The notes under the pieces: generated by a model | What the model saw: the letters and a program-made list of their open reading frames with translations, nothing else | Told to the model about the DNA's origin: nothing | The model's database searches: none | Translations under genes and position numbers: made by a program | Shown here: positions 8,519 to 17,235 of the stretch, piece by piece | Position numbering within the stretch: the stretch's first letter is position 1 | Layout: every line of letters starts with the position of its first letter | Source: Brevundimonas sp. SH203 | GTDB lineage: Bacteria > Pseudomonadota > Alphaproteobacteria > Caulobacterales > Caulobacteraceae | Direction: 5' to 3' | NCBI RefSeq assembly: GCF_002157625.1 | Contig: NZ_BDMM01000007.1 | Coordinates: forward strand, 1-64,000 | DNA: 64,000 bases

Positions 8519-11431
8519 TCAGTGGGCCTCGTCCCAGTTGGCGGCGGCGCGGGCCTCGACCACCAACGGCACGGTCAGTGCGACGGCCGGTTCGGCGGCG
8601 TTTTCCATGATGCGGCGGATCACGGGAATGGCGCGTTCGGCCTCGGCTTCCGGGGTCTCGAACACCAGTTCGTCGTGGACCTGCAGCAGCATGCGCGTTG
8701 ACAGTCCGGCCTCGGTCAGGGCGTTCGGCATGCGGATCATGGCGCGGCGGATGATGTCGGCGGCCGCGCCCTGGATCGGGGCGTTGATGGCCGCGCGTTC
8801 GCCGAACTGACGCTCGGCGCCCGACTTGGACAGGATGGCGGGGATGTGGATGCGACGGCCGAAGACGGTCGAGACGAAGCCCGTCTGGCGCACCTCGGCC
8901 TTGGTCCGGTCCATATAGTCGCGGATGCCGGGGAAGCGTTCGAAATAGGTCTTGATATAGGCCCCCGCCTCGCCCTGATCGATGCCCAGCTGGTTGGCCA
9001 GGCCGAAGGCGGAAATGCCATAGACGATGCCGAAGTTGATGGCCTTGGCCCGACGGCGCGTCTCGGCCGGCATCCCCTCGACCGGCACGCCGAACATTTC
9101 GCTGGCGGTCGCGGCGTGAATGTCCAGCCCCGCCTTGAAGGCGCGTTTCAACTCGGCGATGTCGCCGATATGGGCCAGAAGCCGCAGCTCGATCTGGCTG
9201 TAGTCGGCGCTGATCAGCACATGGCCCGGCGCGGCGATGAAGGCCTGACGGATTTCGCGGCCCGTCTCGGTGCGGATCGGAATGTTCTGAAGGTTCGGAT
9301 CGCTGGACGCCAGACGCCCGGTCGAGGCGGCCGCCAGCTGATAGCTGGTGTGGACCCGGTCGGTCTTCGGATCGGCGGCGGCGATCAGGGCGTCGGTGTA
9401 GGTGCCCTTCAGCTTGGACAGCTGGCGCCAGTCCAGGATGGTGCGCGGCAAGTCGTGGCTCAGCGCCAGCTCCTCCAGCACGCTGGCGTCGGTGCCCCAC
9501 TGGCCGCTGGCGGTCTTCTTGCCGCCCGGCAGGTTCAGCTCGCCGAACAGGATTTCGCCGATCTGACGCGGCGAGCCGATGTTGAAGGGCCGGCCGGCGA
9601 TCCGTTCGGCCTCGGCCTCCAGCTCTGCCATCCGCAGGCCGAACTCGCTGGACAGCCGTTTCAGCCGGTCGGGATCGATGCGGACGCCCGCCGTCTCCAT
9701 CTCGGCCAGAACCGTCGGCATCCCGCGCTCCAGCGTCTCATAGACCGTGGACAGGCCCTCGCGCGCCAGACGCGGCTTCAGGATGCGCCACAGGCGCAGC
9801 GTCACATCGGCGTCCTCGGCGGCGTATTCCGAGGCGGGTCGCAAGGCCACGTGCTTGAACGACTTCTGGCTCTTGCCCGTCCCCGCCACCGACTTGAACG
9901 GGATGGGGTCGTGGCCGAGGTGCAGCCGCGCCAGCTCGTCCATGCCGTGTCCGTGCAGACCGCCCTCCAGCACATAGGAGATCAGCATGGTGTCGTCATA
10001 GGGCGCCACGCGGATGCCCCGGCGCGCCATCACGGCGATGTCGTATTTGGCGTTCTGCAACACCTTCAGGACCGACGGGTTCTCCAGCAGGGTCTTCAGC
10101 CTGGCCAGGGTCGGCGGCTTGTCCAGCTGATGGATCGGCTCGCGCGCCTCGCCCGGTTCGCCGAACAGGCCGCCGTCATTGGCCTGCGGCTCATGCTCGT
10201 GGGTCAGGGGGATGTAGCAGGCTTCGTTCGGCCCGACCGCCAGCGATACGCCGCACAGACCCGCATGGGTCGCCGACAGGGCGTCCGTCTCGGTGTCGAA
10301 ACCGACCACACCGACCTCGGTCGCGCGAGCGATCCAGCGATCCAGCGCCTCCTCGGTCTGGACGCATTCATAGGTCGAGTGGTCGAAGGTCTGGACCTCG
10401 GCCGGGCCGTCCACGACCTGGCCATAACGCGGCGTGGCGACCGGGGCGGACAGGTTGGGCGCGCGCTTGGGCGCAAAGGCCGAGACCTCGCTGGGCCCGG
10501 CCTTGCCGTCGCCGACCCGGCGTTGCAGCGACCGGAACTCCATCGCCTCAAGAAAGGCCGACAGGGTCGCGGGATCGGGGTCGCGCACCGCAAAGTCGTC
10601 GATGGCCTCGGGCGCGGGCGCATCGCAGGTCAGACGCACCAGTTCGCGTGACAAACGGATCTGGTCGGCGAAGTCGATCAGGGTCTGGCGACGCTTGGGC
10701 TGTTTGATCTCGCCGGCATTCGCCAGCAGGGTGTCCAGATCGCCGTATTCGTCCAGCAGCTGAGCCGCCGTCTTCGGCCCAATGCCCGGGGCGCCCGGCA
10801 CATTGTCGACGCTGTCGCCGATCAGGGCCTGCAGATCGACCATCTTCTCGGGCCCGACGCCGAACTTCTCGAACACCTCCGGCTCGGCCAGACGCCGGTC
10901 CTTCATCGGGTCCCACATCACGACGCCGCCGCCGATCAGCTGCATCAGGTCCTTATCGGACGACACGATCACCGCCTCGCCGCCCCTATCCCGCGCCTTG
11001 CAGGCGTAGGTGGCGATCAGGTCGTCGGCCTCGTATCCGGGCAGTTCGACGCAATGGACCCCGAACGCCGCCGTCGCCTCGCGCACCAGCGGGAACTGAG
11101 GCACCAGATCTTCGGGCGGCGGCGGACGGTGGGCCTTGTACTGATCGTACAGGGTGTTGCGGAACGTCTTTTCCGAGTGGTCGAAGATGGCCACCAGATG
11201 GGTGGGGCCGTCCGCGCCCTTCATGTCCTTCAGCAGCTTCCACAACATGTTGCAGTAGCCCTGGACCGCCCCCACCGGCAGGCCGTCCGACTTGCGCGTC
11301 AAGGGCGGCAGGGCGTGATAGGCGCGGAAGATATAGGCCGAGGCGTCGATCATCCACAGCCGCAGCGCCGGGCCGTCCTGCGTCATCTGGCGTTCGGTTT
11401 CTGTCGGCTCGGGCGCGGTCGTCTCGGTCAT
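8519..11431 (-). CDS. polA: DNA polymerase I
   Basis: A 970-residue three-domain polymerase for Okazaki-fragment processing and repair. Residues about 20-300 are the 5'-3' exonuclease (IDASAYIFRAYHAL; YEADDLIATYA; SSDKDLMQL; GDSVDNVPGAPGIGPKTA). A 3'-5' exonuclease domain follows, with DTETD near residue 375 and the last acidic motif DADVTLRL, so proofreading looks intact. The polymerase domain has motif A DYSQIELR near 742, the O-helix RRAKAINFGIVYGIS, and motif C VHDE near 917. Full length for the family (about 930-1000). It ends only eight bases after the convergent nuclease-like gene stops. Confidence 0.97.
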   Translation of the reverse strand: MTETTAPEPTETERQMTQDGPALRLWMIDASAYIFRAYHALPPLTRKSDGLPVGAVQGYCNMLWKLLKDMKGADGPTHLVAIFDHSEKTFRNTLYDQYKAHRPPPPEDLVPQFPLVREATAAFGVHCVELPGYEADDLIATYACKARDRGGEAVIVSSDKDLMQLIGGGVVMWDPMKDRRLAEPEVFEKFGVGPEKMVDLQALIGDSVDNVPGAPGIGPKTAAQLLDEYGDLDTLLANAGEIKQPKRRQTLIDFADQIRLSRELVRLTCDAPAPEAIDDFAVRDPDPATLSAFLEAMEFRSLQRRVGDGKAGPSEVSAFAPKRAPNLSAPVATPRYGQVVDGPAEVQTFDHSTYECVQTEEALDRWIARATEVGVVGFDTETDALSATHAGLCGVSLAVGPNEACYIPLTHEHEPQANDGGLFGEPGEAREPIHQLDKPPTLARLKTLLENPSVLKVLQNAKYDIAVMARRGIRVAPYDDTMLISYVLEGGLHGHGMDELARLHLGHDPIPFKSVAGTGKSQKSFKHVALRPASEYAAEDADVTLRLWRILKPRLAREGLSTVYETLERGMPTVLAEMETAGVRIDPDRLKRLSSEFGLRMAELEAEAERIAGRPFNIGSPRQIGEILFGELNLPGGKKTASGQWGTDASVLEELALSHDLPRTILDWRQLSKLKGTYTDALIAAADPKTDRVHTSYQLAAASTGRLASSDPNLQNIPIRTETGREIRQAFIAAPGHVLISADYSQIELRLLAHIGDIAELKRAFKAGLDIHAATASEMFGVPVEGMPAETRRRAKAINFGIVYGISAFGLANQLGIDQGEAGAYIKTYFERFPGIRDYMDRTKAEVRQTGFVSTVFGRRIHIPAILSKSGAERQFGERAAINAPIQGAAADIIRRAMIRMPNALTEAGLSTRMLLQVHDELVFETPEAEAERAIPVIRRIMENAAEPAVALTVPLVVEARAAANWDEAH

Positions 11432-11468
11432 GGCTGGAACATAGGGCTCCGAAGCCCCCGCGTCAGCG

Positions 11469-12086
11469 TCAGAATTCGGTCCAGCTCGATCCGGGGTCGC
11501 GTTGACCCGGCTGGGCCTGCTGCTGGCCCCAGGACACGACCATGAAGGCCTTGTGGCTGCGGATGCGATAGGTGCCGATCATCGGCGTGACGGCGCCCAG
11601 CGGCGCCCCTGTCTTGGCCTCGTAGAGAAAGCCCGAGAATTCGGCGACGCCGACCCGGTCGCGGTGGCTGTACACCGACAGCTCCGGCAGGGAGACGACG
11701 TTGAAGGTCTCGTTGATCGGAATACGCATTTCGGGAATGCCGAAGACGCGCCGCATCTGCTCCAGCGACAGGGCGCCGGCGCGAATCTCGAACACGGCGT
11801 TGGCCTCGTCCTTGGTGCGGGCCAGGCTGAACCCGGCGTCGGACAGGGCGCCACGAATGGCGCTGACGGCGTAGCGCGTGCCCTCGCCCTGGAAATAGGC
11901 GTCGTCCACGAACACCGAGGCCCCCAGCGGCAGGGGCAGGACCAGACCCTCGATGGCCCGGTCCGACGCACGCGCCAGCAGCAACTGTTCGGTCGCCGTG
12001 CGCCCGATGTTGCTCTCGGTGGTCGAGGCGCAGGCCGACAGCGCCAACGCCACGGCCGACAGCGATGCGACCCGCCGCAGACCCAT
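11469..12086 (-). CDS. DUF6655-like outer-membrane lipoprotein
   Basis: A 205-residue lipoprotein. The signal ends in LSAC with the lipidated cysteine at residue 19; the next residues ASTT suggest outer-membrane targeting. The body (LPLGASVFVDDAYFQGEGTRYAVSAIR) resembles the alphaproteobacterial lipoproteins grouped as DUF6655; I am moderately sure of that name. ATG at 12086 overlaps the glyoxalase stop by one base (TGATG), so the two genes are translationally coupled. Function unknown. Confidence 0.75.
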   Translation of the reverse strand: MGLRRVASLSAVALALSACASTTESNIGRTATEQLLLARASDRAIEGLVLPLPLGASVFVDDAYFQGEGTRYAVSAIRGALSDAGFSLARTKDEANAVFEIRAGALSLEQMRRVFGIPEMRIPINETFNVVSLPELSVYSHRDRVGVAEFSGFLYEAKTGAPLGAVTPMIGTYRIRSHKAFMVVSWGQQQAQPGQRDPGSSWTEF

Positions 12087-12541
12087 CACCAGACCCCGGT
12101 GTTGGGCATGGACGCCCAGGGCTCGGCCGGCGCCAGGGGCTCGCCGTCCTGCAGCAGTTCGATGGAGATGCCGTCGGGCGAGCGGACGAAGGCCATATTG
12201 CCGTCGCGCGGCGGGCGGTTGATCGTCACCCCGCCGTCCATCAACCGCCGGCAGGCGGCGTAGATGTCATCGACCTTATAGGCCAGATGGCCGAAGTTCC
12301 GGCCGCCGTCATACGTTTGCGGGTCCCAGTTGAAGGTCAGTTCGACCTCGGGACAGCGTTCCGCCGCCGACTGCGCCAGGTTCTTTGGCGCGGCGAGGAA
12401 GATCAGGGTGAACCGGCCGGCCTCGTTCTCGGTGCGGCGCACCTCCTGCAGGCCCAGCAGGTCGCAGTAGAAACGCAGAGAGGCGTCGATGTCCGTCACC
12501 CGGACCATGGTATGCAGATAACGCAAGGGTCGGGTCTCCAT
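12086..12541 (-). CDS. gloA: Lactoylglutathione lyase (glyoxalase I)
   Basis: A 151-residue glyoxalase I, which converts the hemithioacetal of methylglyoxal and glutathione to S-lactoylglutathione. All four metal ligands are visible: H10 in LHTMVRV, E67 in VELTFNW, H85 in GHLAYKV and E128 in SIELLQ. The pattern is that of the Ni/Co-dependent bacterial type (short form). It lies directly upstream of, and one base overlapping, the lipoprotein gene. Confidence 0.94.
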   Translation of the reverse strand: METRPLRYLHTMVRVTDIDASLRFYCDLLGLQEVRRTENEAGRFTLIFLAAPKNLAQSAAERCPEVELTFNWDPQTYDGGRNFGHLAYKVDDIYAACRRLMDGGVTINRPPRDGNMAFVRSPDGISIELLQDGEPLAPAEPWASMPNTGVW

Positions 12542-12613
12542 CCAGAACAGGCGTTCAGGCGATCCTATAGACCCTGACCGCCCGACCTCGCGACTGAACT
12601 GAGGTTACGGCCT

Positions 12614-12853
12614 TTAGTGCGCCTCGGCCGCGCGGGCCGCCGGACTCAGATATTCGTTCTCGTCGTGCGGATGGGCCGACAGGACGAAGCGGCGGTCGCA
12701 ATAGCCGCATTCGATGAAATCGTCCTCGCCCATGTCCATATAGACCAGCGGGTGGCCCAGGGCGCCGCCGCCGCCGTCGCAGGCCACGCGCTTGGTCGAA
12801 ACGACGATCTCTTCGGGCGGCGGGATGATGGCGTCGGCGTGGCGCGGGGGCAT
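12614..12853 (-). CDS. zf-CHCC zinc-finger protein (NDUFS6-like)
   Basis: A 79-residue protein of the zf-CHCC family, related to the mitochondrial complex I accessory subunit NDUFS6. The four ligands are C25 (VACDGGGG), H34 (LGHPLVYM), C49 and C52 (ECGYCDRRF). In alphaproteobacteria such proteins co-purify with or assist complex I, but that role is inferred from the family. It stands alone between gloA and a small membrane-protein gene. Confidence 0.88.
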   Translation of the reverse strand: MPPRHADAIIPPPEEIVVSTKRVACDGGGGALGHPLVYMDMGEDDFIECGYCDRRFVLSAHPHDENEYLSPAARAAEAH

Positions 12854-12908
12854 GGCGGGGTCCGATGTGGAAGACTTGCGGGCTTCCTAGGCGGCCCCGC
12901 CCCCAAGG

Positions 12909-13202
12909 TCAAACCTCGGACGCCGCCGTCGGACGACGACCCAGCAGGCGGTTCAGCATCGCCTTGCGCTTCTTGAACAGCGTCAGACCCAGGCAGGCCG
13001 CGCCGACCCACAGACCGATTTCGCCGATCAGCAACAAACCCGCGCCGGCGACGGCCGCATGGGTCATGTCGATCTGATCGGTCTTGCCGGCCAACAGCAC
13101 AAGGCCGCCGCCGATATAGCCGATGGCGCACACGGTCATGGCGGCGAAACCGATCAGACGGGTGCGGGTCAGGGGCGTCCTGGAATTCTGAACGACAGTC
13201 AT
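12909..13202 (-). CDS. Small two-helix membrane protein
   Basis: A 97-residue protein with two hydrophobic helices (about 17-38 and 48-74) and a basic C-terminal tail (LFKKRKAMLNRLLGRR). I do not recognise the family. ATG at 13202 is chosen because GGAGATCGCC precedes it; ATG at 13214 lies within that ribosome site. It sits behind a well-formed promoter flanked by two dyad symmetries (13224-13282), so its expression is probably controlled. The regulator is not adjacent. Confidence 0.7.
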   Translation of the reverse strand: MTVVQNSRTPLTRTRLIGFAAMTVCAIGYIGGGLVLLAGKTDQIDMTHAAVAGAGLLLIGEIGLWVGAACLGLTLFKKRKAMLNRLLGRRPTAASEV

Positions 13203-13223
13203 GGCGATCTCCATCAAGTTAGG

Positions 13224-13282
13224 TTGTCTTTATGACAAGTACGCTAGACACAAAGAATATGATCGTCAAGTGTCATTGACAC
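13224..13282 (-). promoter_or_regulatory. Promoter with two flanking dyad operators for the small membrane protein
   Basis: On the minus strand TTGACG (complement of 13264-13269) and TAGCGT (complement of 13241-13246) are separated by 17 bases. Upstream of the -35 lies GTGTCA-N-TGACAC (13270-13282, arms perfect). Downstream of the -10 lies TTGTC-N5-GACAA (13224-13238). Both share the TGTC/GACA core. This looks like a repressor bound on both sides of the promoter. The regulator is unknown. Confidence 0.55.
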
Positions 13283-13386
13283 AAGGACAGGCGAACTTGT
13301 CGTTCCTTCCATTTGGACAGGTTGGCGAAGGCGGCCGCGCGCCCTACCTATGCCGCTCGCCGTCCCGCCCGAGTGAATAGCCGATC

Positions 13387-14361
13387 ATGTCCGAGACCCT
13401 CGCCCTGCCCGACAACGCCATCGCGGTGCGCGGGCTGAAAAAGACCTATGCCGGGTCCAAGAAGGCGCCGCCCAAGACGGCCCTGCGCGGCGTCGATCTG
13501 GTCATTCCGCGCGGCTCGGTCTTCGGCCTGCTCGGCCCCAACGGCGCCGGAAAATCTACCCTGATCAACATTCTGGCCGGGGTGGTGAAGAAGTCCGAAG
13601 GCTCCGTGACCATCTGGGGCCGCGACATCGACAAGGAGCCGCGCGACGCCGCCGCCGCCCTGGGCGTCGTGCCGCAGGAGATCGTCGCCGACGTCTTCTT
13701 CACCCCGCGCGAATCGCTGGAGGTCCAGGCCGGCTTCTATGGCGTGCCCAGGGACGAGCGGCGATCCGACGAACTGCTGGCGGCCCTGGGCCTGTCGGAC
13801 AAGGCCAACGCCTATGTCCGCGCCCTGTCCGGCGGCATGAAACGTCGCCTGATGGTGGCCAAGGCGCTGGTCCACAATCCGCCCATCCTGATCCTGGACG
13901 AGCCGACGGCGGGGGTGGACGTCGAACTGCGCCGCCAGCTGTGGGCCTATGTCCGCCGCATCAACGAAGAGGGCGTGACCATCGTCCTGACCACCCACTA
14001 TCTGGAAGAGGCGCAGGAGCTTTGCGACACCATCGCCATCGTCAACCGGGGCGAGGTGGTGGCCTGCGAACCGACGCCGCAACTGCTGCGCCGTCTGGAC
14101 AGCCGCAACGTCGTCGTGACGCCCGAGACGCCCCAGGCGACGCCGCCGGTTCTGGCGGGCTTCGAGGTCACGGCCCGGCCGGGCGGCGCCTTCGCCGTCG
14201 CCTATAAGAAGGGGCAGTCGTCGGTGGAGCAGGTCATCAACGCCGTCCGCACCGCCGGCGTCACCATCGCCGACATCACCACCGAGGACCCGGATCTGGA
14301 GGACGTCTTCCTGGCCCTGACCTATGGCGACACGTCGCGCGTCGATCCGACAAAGGACTGA
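13387..14361 (+). CDS. ABC transporter ATP-binding protein (ABC-2 / DrrA type)
   Basis: A 324-residue ATPase subunit. Walker A GPNGAGKST is at 50-58, the signature LSGGMKRR near 147, Walker B ILILDEPT near 167, and the switch histidine in LTTHYLEEA. The C-terminal extension of about 90 residues is typical of DrrA/CcmA-like exporters of drugs or polysaccharides. The matching permease, usually the next gene, is missing here: an intergenic repeat and an opposite-strand hydrolase follow. It must pair with a permease elsewhere. Confidence 0.9.
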   Translation: MSETLALPDNAIAVRGLKKTYAGSKKAPPKTALRGVDLVIPRGSVFGLLGPNGAGKSTLINILAGVVKKSEGSVTIWGRDIDKEPRDAAAALGVVPQEIVADVFFTPRESLEVQAGFYGVPRDERRSDELLAALGLSDKANAYVRALSGGMKRRLMVAKALVHNPPILILDEPTAGVDVELRRQLWAYVRRINEEGVTIVLTTHYLEEAQELCDTIAIVNRGEVVACEPTPQLLRRLDSRNVVVTPETPQATPPVLAGFEVTARPGGAFAVAYKKGQSSVEQVINAVRTAGVTIADITTEDPDLEDVFLALTYGDTSRVDPTKD

Positions 14362-14380
14362 GCGACCACCCATCGTAGAG

Positions 14381-14490
14381 CGTCACCCTTAGGGCTTGGC
14401 CCTAGGACCGGAGGTGAAGTGGGCTGTGCGCCCCCGCTGAAGCACAGCGGCGGATGGCTCGATCCCCGGATCAAGCCCGAGGATGACGGG
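14381..14490. repeat. Dispersed intergenic palindromic repeat, copy 1
   Basis: The element opens with CGTCACCCTTAGGGCTTGG and closes with CAAGCCCGAGGATGACGGG, so its ends are an imperfect inverted repeat. Each half also folds on itself (CCTAGG-type arms). The same architecture recurs at 18412-18520. Such elements are common between genes in this group of bacteria. It may also act as the transcription end for the ABC ATPase gene. Confidence 0.7.
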
Positions 14491-14506
14491 GATGGTGCAA
14501 GCCCCC

Positions 14507-15400
14507 TCACTGCGCCTCGGACAGAAACGCGAAGATCGCCGCCTGCGCTTCCGGCTCGTCCAGCATAGGGGCATGGCCGACGCCGGGAACCTCCACATAG
14601 GCCATCGACGAGGCGGCCTTGCGCATTCTGTCGGCGATGTCGGCGCTCAGCAGATCGGAGTTTCCGCCCCGCACGAGCAGGGTCGGCTTCTGGGCCAGGC
14701 GCAGGAAATCCGGCCAGAGGTCTGGAACCAGCGCCCTGGCCCCCGCCGCCCGGATCGGCACGGCGATGTCGGGGTCATAGTTCAGGCCGATCGCACCATC
14801 CGGCTGCTGGCGGAAGATGCGGCGGGCGAACCCGTCCCAGTCGGCGTCCGAATAGTGGGGAAAGGCCACGCCGTTGATCCGCCGGGCGTAGGCGGCGGCG
14901 TCCGCCCAGGTCGCGATCTCGACCGGCTGACCGCTGTAGCTGGCGATCCGCGCCAGACCTTCCGGCGCCACCTCCGGGCCGATGTCGTTCAGGATGGCCG
15001 CGACCACCGCCTTGGGCCGCATCGCCGTCAGCGCCATGGTGATCAGCCCGCCCATGGAGGTGCCGACGAAGACCGCCCGCGCGATCCCCGCCTGATCCAT
15101 CAGGGCCAGGACGTCGCGCGCATAGACGTCCGGCGTATAGGTCATCGGATCGGGCGCCCAGTCCGACAGGCCGCGCCCCCGCACGTCCACGGCCAGCACC
15201 CGCCGTCCGCCCTGCGCCATCAGCGGCGCGATGGCCTCGAAGTCCGCGCTGTTTCGCGTCAGCCCATGGATGGCGATGATCGGCTTCCGCGCCGGGCCGG
15301 GACCGGCCGCATAGTCGCGGGCGAACAGATGAAGGCCGTCCGGCGAGGCCCAGCGCCGCTCGACGAACGGTTTGGGATCAGGCGATGGCGAACCCGGCAT
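14507..15400 (-). CDS. Alpha/beta hydrolase
   Basis: A 297-residue alpha/beta hydrolase. The oxyanion region AIHGLTRN lies near residue 43, and DVRGRGLSDW follows. The nucleophile elbow is GTSMGG (Ser near 115), and the catalytic His is in GVGHAPML near the C-terminus. No signal peptide, so cytoplasmic. Family members include esterases, enol-lactonases and epoxide hydrolases; the substrate cannot be told. It is flanked by opposite-strand or separate units and seems monocistronic. Confidence 0.88.
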   Translation of the reverse strand: MPGSPSPDPKPFVERRWASPDGLHLFARDYAAGPGPARKPIIAIHGLTRNSADFEAIAPLMAQGGRRVLAVDVRGRGLSDWAPDPMTYTPDVYARDVLALMDQAGIARAVFVGTSMGGLITMALTAMRPKAVVAAILNDIGPEVAPEGLARIASYSGQPVEIATWADAAAYARRINGVAFPHYSDADWDGFARRIFRQQPDGAIGLNYDPDIAVPIRAAGARALVPDLWPDFLRLAQKPTLLVRGGNSDLLSADIADRMRKAASSMAYVEVPGVGHAPMLDEPEAQAAIFAFLSEAQ

Positions 15401-15459
15401 GGGCGATCTCCTCCAGCGTTTTCGCCAGAGTAATTCACCGGACGAGGAAATGCGACGCC

Positions 15460-15969
15460 TTACAGGCCGACCGTCTCGCGCACGAAGTCGTCCAGATCGC
15501 CGCCCGCGAACAGAAAGCCCTTCACCCCCGCGCGTCGCCCCGCCTCGATGTCGGTGGGCTGGTCGCCGATGATGAAGCTGCGGGCGGGGTCCAGATGGTG
15601 CTCGGCGATGGCGCGCGTCAGCATTCCGGGATTGGGCTTGCGATCCGGGTGATCGGCATGGCGATAGCGCGCCTCGACCGCATCGGCGTGAAAGGGGCAG
15701 GCATAGACGGCGTCGATGACGGCGCCCTGTTCGGCCAGGGTCTCCACCAACAGGGCGTTGAAGGCGTGCATCCGATCTTCGCTGAACAGGCCCCGCGCCA
15801 CGCCCGACTGATTGGTGACGATGACGGTGCGATAGCCCGCCTGGTTCATCCGACGCACCGCCGCCGCCACGCCGGGCGTCAGCTTCAGATCCTCGGGCCG
15901 ATGCGGATAGCCGCAGTCCTCGATCAGGACGCCGTCGCGATCCAGAAAGGCGGCGGGGGTTCCGGTCAT
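15460..15969 (-). CDS. HAD-IIIA phosphatase, GmhB-like (heptose-bisphosphate phosphatase family)
   Basis: A 169-residue HAD phosphatase. Motif I is FLDRDGVL with D10 and D12, motif II TNQSG, motif III RKPNPGM and motif IV GDQPTD. The closest family is GmhB, which removes the 7-phosphate from D-glycero-D-manno-heptose 1,7-bisphosphate for LPS or S-layer glycan precursors. The zinc loop of GmhB is altered: CPFH supplies one half, but the usual CxC pair before RKP is HADHP. Its start overlaps the stop of the upstream AGE-family epimerase gene by four bases, pointing to a joint role in sugar metabolism. Confidence 0.8.
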   Translation of the reverse strand: MTGTPAAFLDRDGVLIEDCGYPHRPEDLKLTPGVAAAVRRMNQAGYRTVIVTNQSGVARGLFSEDRMHAFNALLVETLAEQGAVIDAVYACPFHADAVEARYRHADHPDRKPNPGMLTRAIAEHHLDPARSFIIGDQPTDIEAGRRAGVKGFLFAGGDLDDFVRETVGL

Positions 15970-17054
15970 AGGTCCAGTCTCAGCAGTTCGGAAAAGGCGG
16001 TCATCAGGTGATAGAGGCTGGAGGCCGGCGCCGCGCGGTCGTTGGATCGCCCGTCCGCCTCATAGCTGTCGACCCACAGACCCGGCACGTCGGTCGCCAG
16101 ATGGGTGTCCAGAATGCGGTCGATCAACCCCGCCACGCCTTCGTCCCTGAAGCTCAGGCCCGTCCGCACCGCCTCGGTCTGGGCCCACAGACGCCGGCCG
16201 CCGTCCAAGGGCGCGCCGGACGGATCGATCTCGCGGATCAGGAAGCCGTCGCGGCGGCCTTGCCTCACCGCGCGGCGATGCAGCGTCTCGGCGGTCGCTT
16301 CGGCGTCGGGGTCCAGCGATCCGGCCTGACGCAGCAGCCAGGCCCATTCCTCCAGATGGCCCGGCTCGATCACCCGGCCATTCTGCGGATCGAGCCGCCA
16401 GTCGGCGCCGAAATATTCGCGGATCGCCCCATCGACCATGAAATGGCGCCGACACAGATCCAGCGAGACGCCCGCCGCCGCCGCGAACGCCGGGTCGGGG
16501 GCCGTCGCCTGCCAGGCCAGCATGGCCTCCAGCATATGCATATGCGGGTTCTGGCGGCGCGGCAGGCGCGGCGGCAGGGCCTCATGCCATCCGTCGTGCG
16601 GCGCGGCCATCCGCGCCTCGATCGCCGCCAGGGTCTGAAGCGCCAGGGGCCGGGCGCGCGGATCGCCCAGCACCCGATGCGCGGCGGCCAGAGCGAACAT
16701 CACGAAGGCCACGTCATACAGATCGGGCGCCGCGTCGATCACCGCGCCCTCGTCGTCCGTCGCGCCGATCCACAGGCCGTCATCGCGCCGGCCCGTGGCG
16801 ATCAGACAATCCAGCCCCGCCTGGGCCACGCCGCGCCCCGCCTGCCAGCCCAAGGCGGCGGCTTCGCAAAACACATAGACCTGACGCGCCTGGACGCGGG
16901 TGCGCCGGCGCTGGCCCAGGACCGGCCGCCCGTCGAAGTCCAGCTGTTCGAAAAAGCGGCCTTTGGCGTCGACGCCGCGTTCGACCCACAACGGCAAGGC
17001 ATGGTCGAACAGCCAGTTGGAAACCCTGGTCTGAGCGGCGGCGAGGGCGATCAT
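15966..17054 (-). CDS. AGE-family sugar epimerase/isomerase
   Basis: A 362-residue (alpha/alpha)6-barrel protein of the N-acylglucosamine 2-epimerase / mannose-isomerase family. Recognisable segments are RVQARQVYVF (about 53-62), YDVAFVMFALA (about 112-122), NPHMHMLEAMLAW (about 168-180) and EPGHLEEWAWLL (about 225-236), which supply the family's catalytic His and Arg residues. Members epimerise GlcNAc/ManNAc or isomerise mannose/glucose. Its stop overlaps the phosphatase start by four bases. Substrate unknown; a joint step in activated-sugar synthesis is an inference from the pairing. Confidence 0.85.
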   Translation of the reverse strand: MIALAAAQTRVSNWLFDHALPLWVERGVDAKGRFFEQLDFDGRPVLGQRRRTRVQARQVYVFCEAAALGWQAGRGVAQAGLDCLIATGRRDDGLWIGATDDEGAVIDAAPDLYDVAFVMFALAAAHRVLGDPRARPLALQTLAAIEARMAAPHDGWHEALPPRLPRRQNPHMHMLEAMLAWQATAPDPAFAAAAGVSLDLCRRHFMVDGAIREYFGADWRLDPQNGRVIEPGHLEEWAWLLRQAGSLDPDAEATAETLHRRAVRQGRRDGFLIREIDPSGAPLDGGRRLWAQTEAVRTGLSFRDEGVAGLIDRILDTHLATDVPGLWVDSYEADGRSNDRAAPASSLYHLMTAFSELLRLDL

Positions 17055-17101
17055 GGGGCTGGCTTAGAGCATCAGCCCGGCCCCCGCCAAGCGAAAGCGA
17101 C

Positions 17102-17118
17102 CGTTGCAAAGGGCAACG
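17102..17118. promoter_or_regulatory. Short inverted repeat between divergent sugar genes
   Basis: CGTTGC at 17102-17107 and GCAACG at 17113-17118 are perfect inverted arms with a five-base spacer. They lie in the 181-base gap between the divergent epimerase and aminotransferase genes. An operator is possible, but there is no adjacent regulator and a chance match cannot be excluded. Confidence 0.25.
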
Positions 17119-17235
17119 CGATGTGACGCCCCGCGATTTGGCCCCCGCGTCCGATCTTGCTAGGACGGCGCGACATCGGCGGCCCGCAGAGGCCCGGCCG
17201 CGCGGCCCCGATCCTGTTATGGAGAGAGCGACCCC

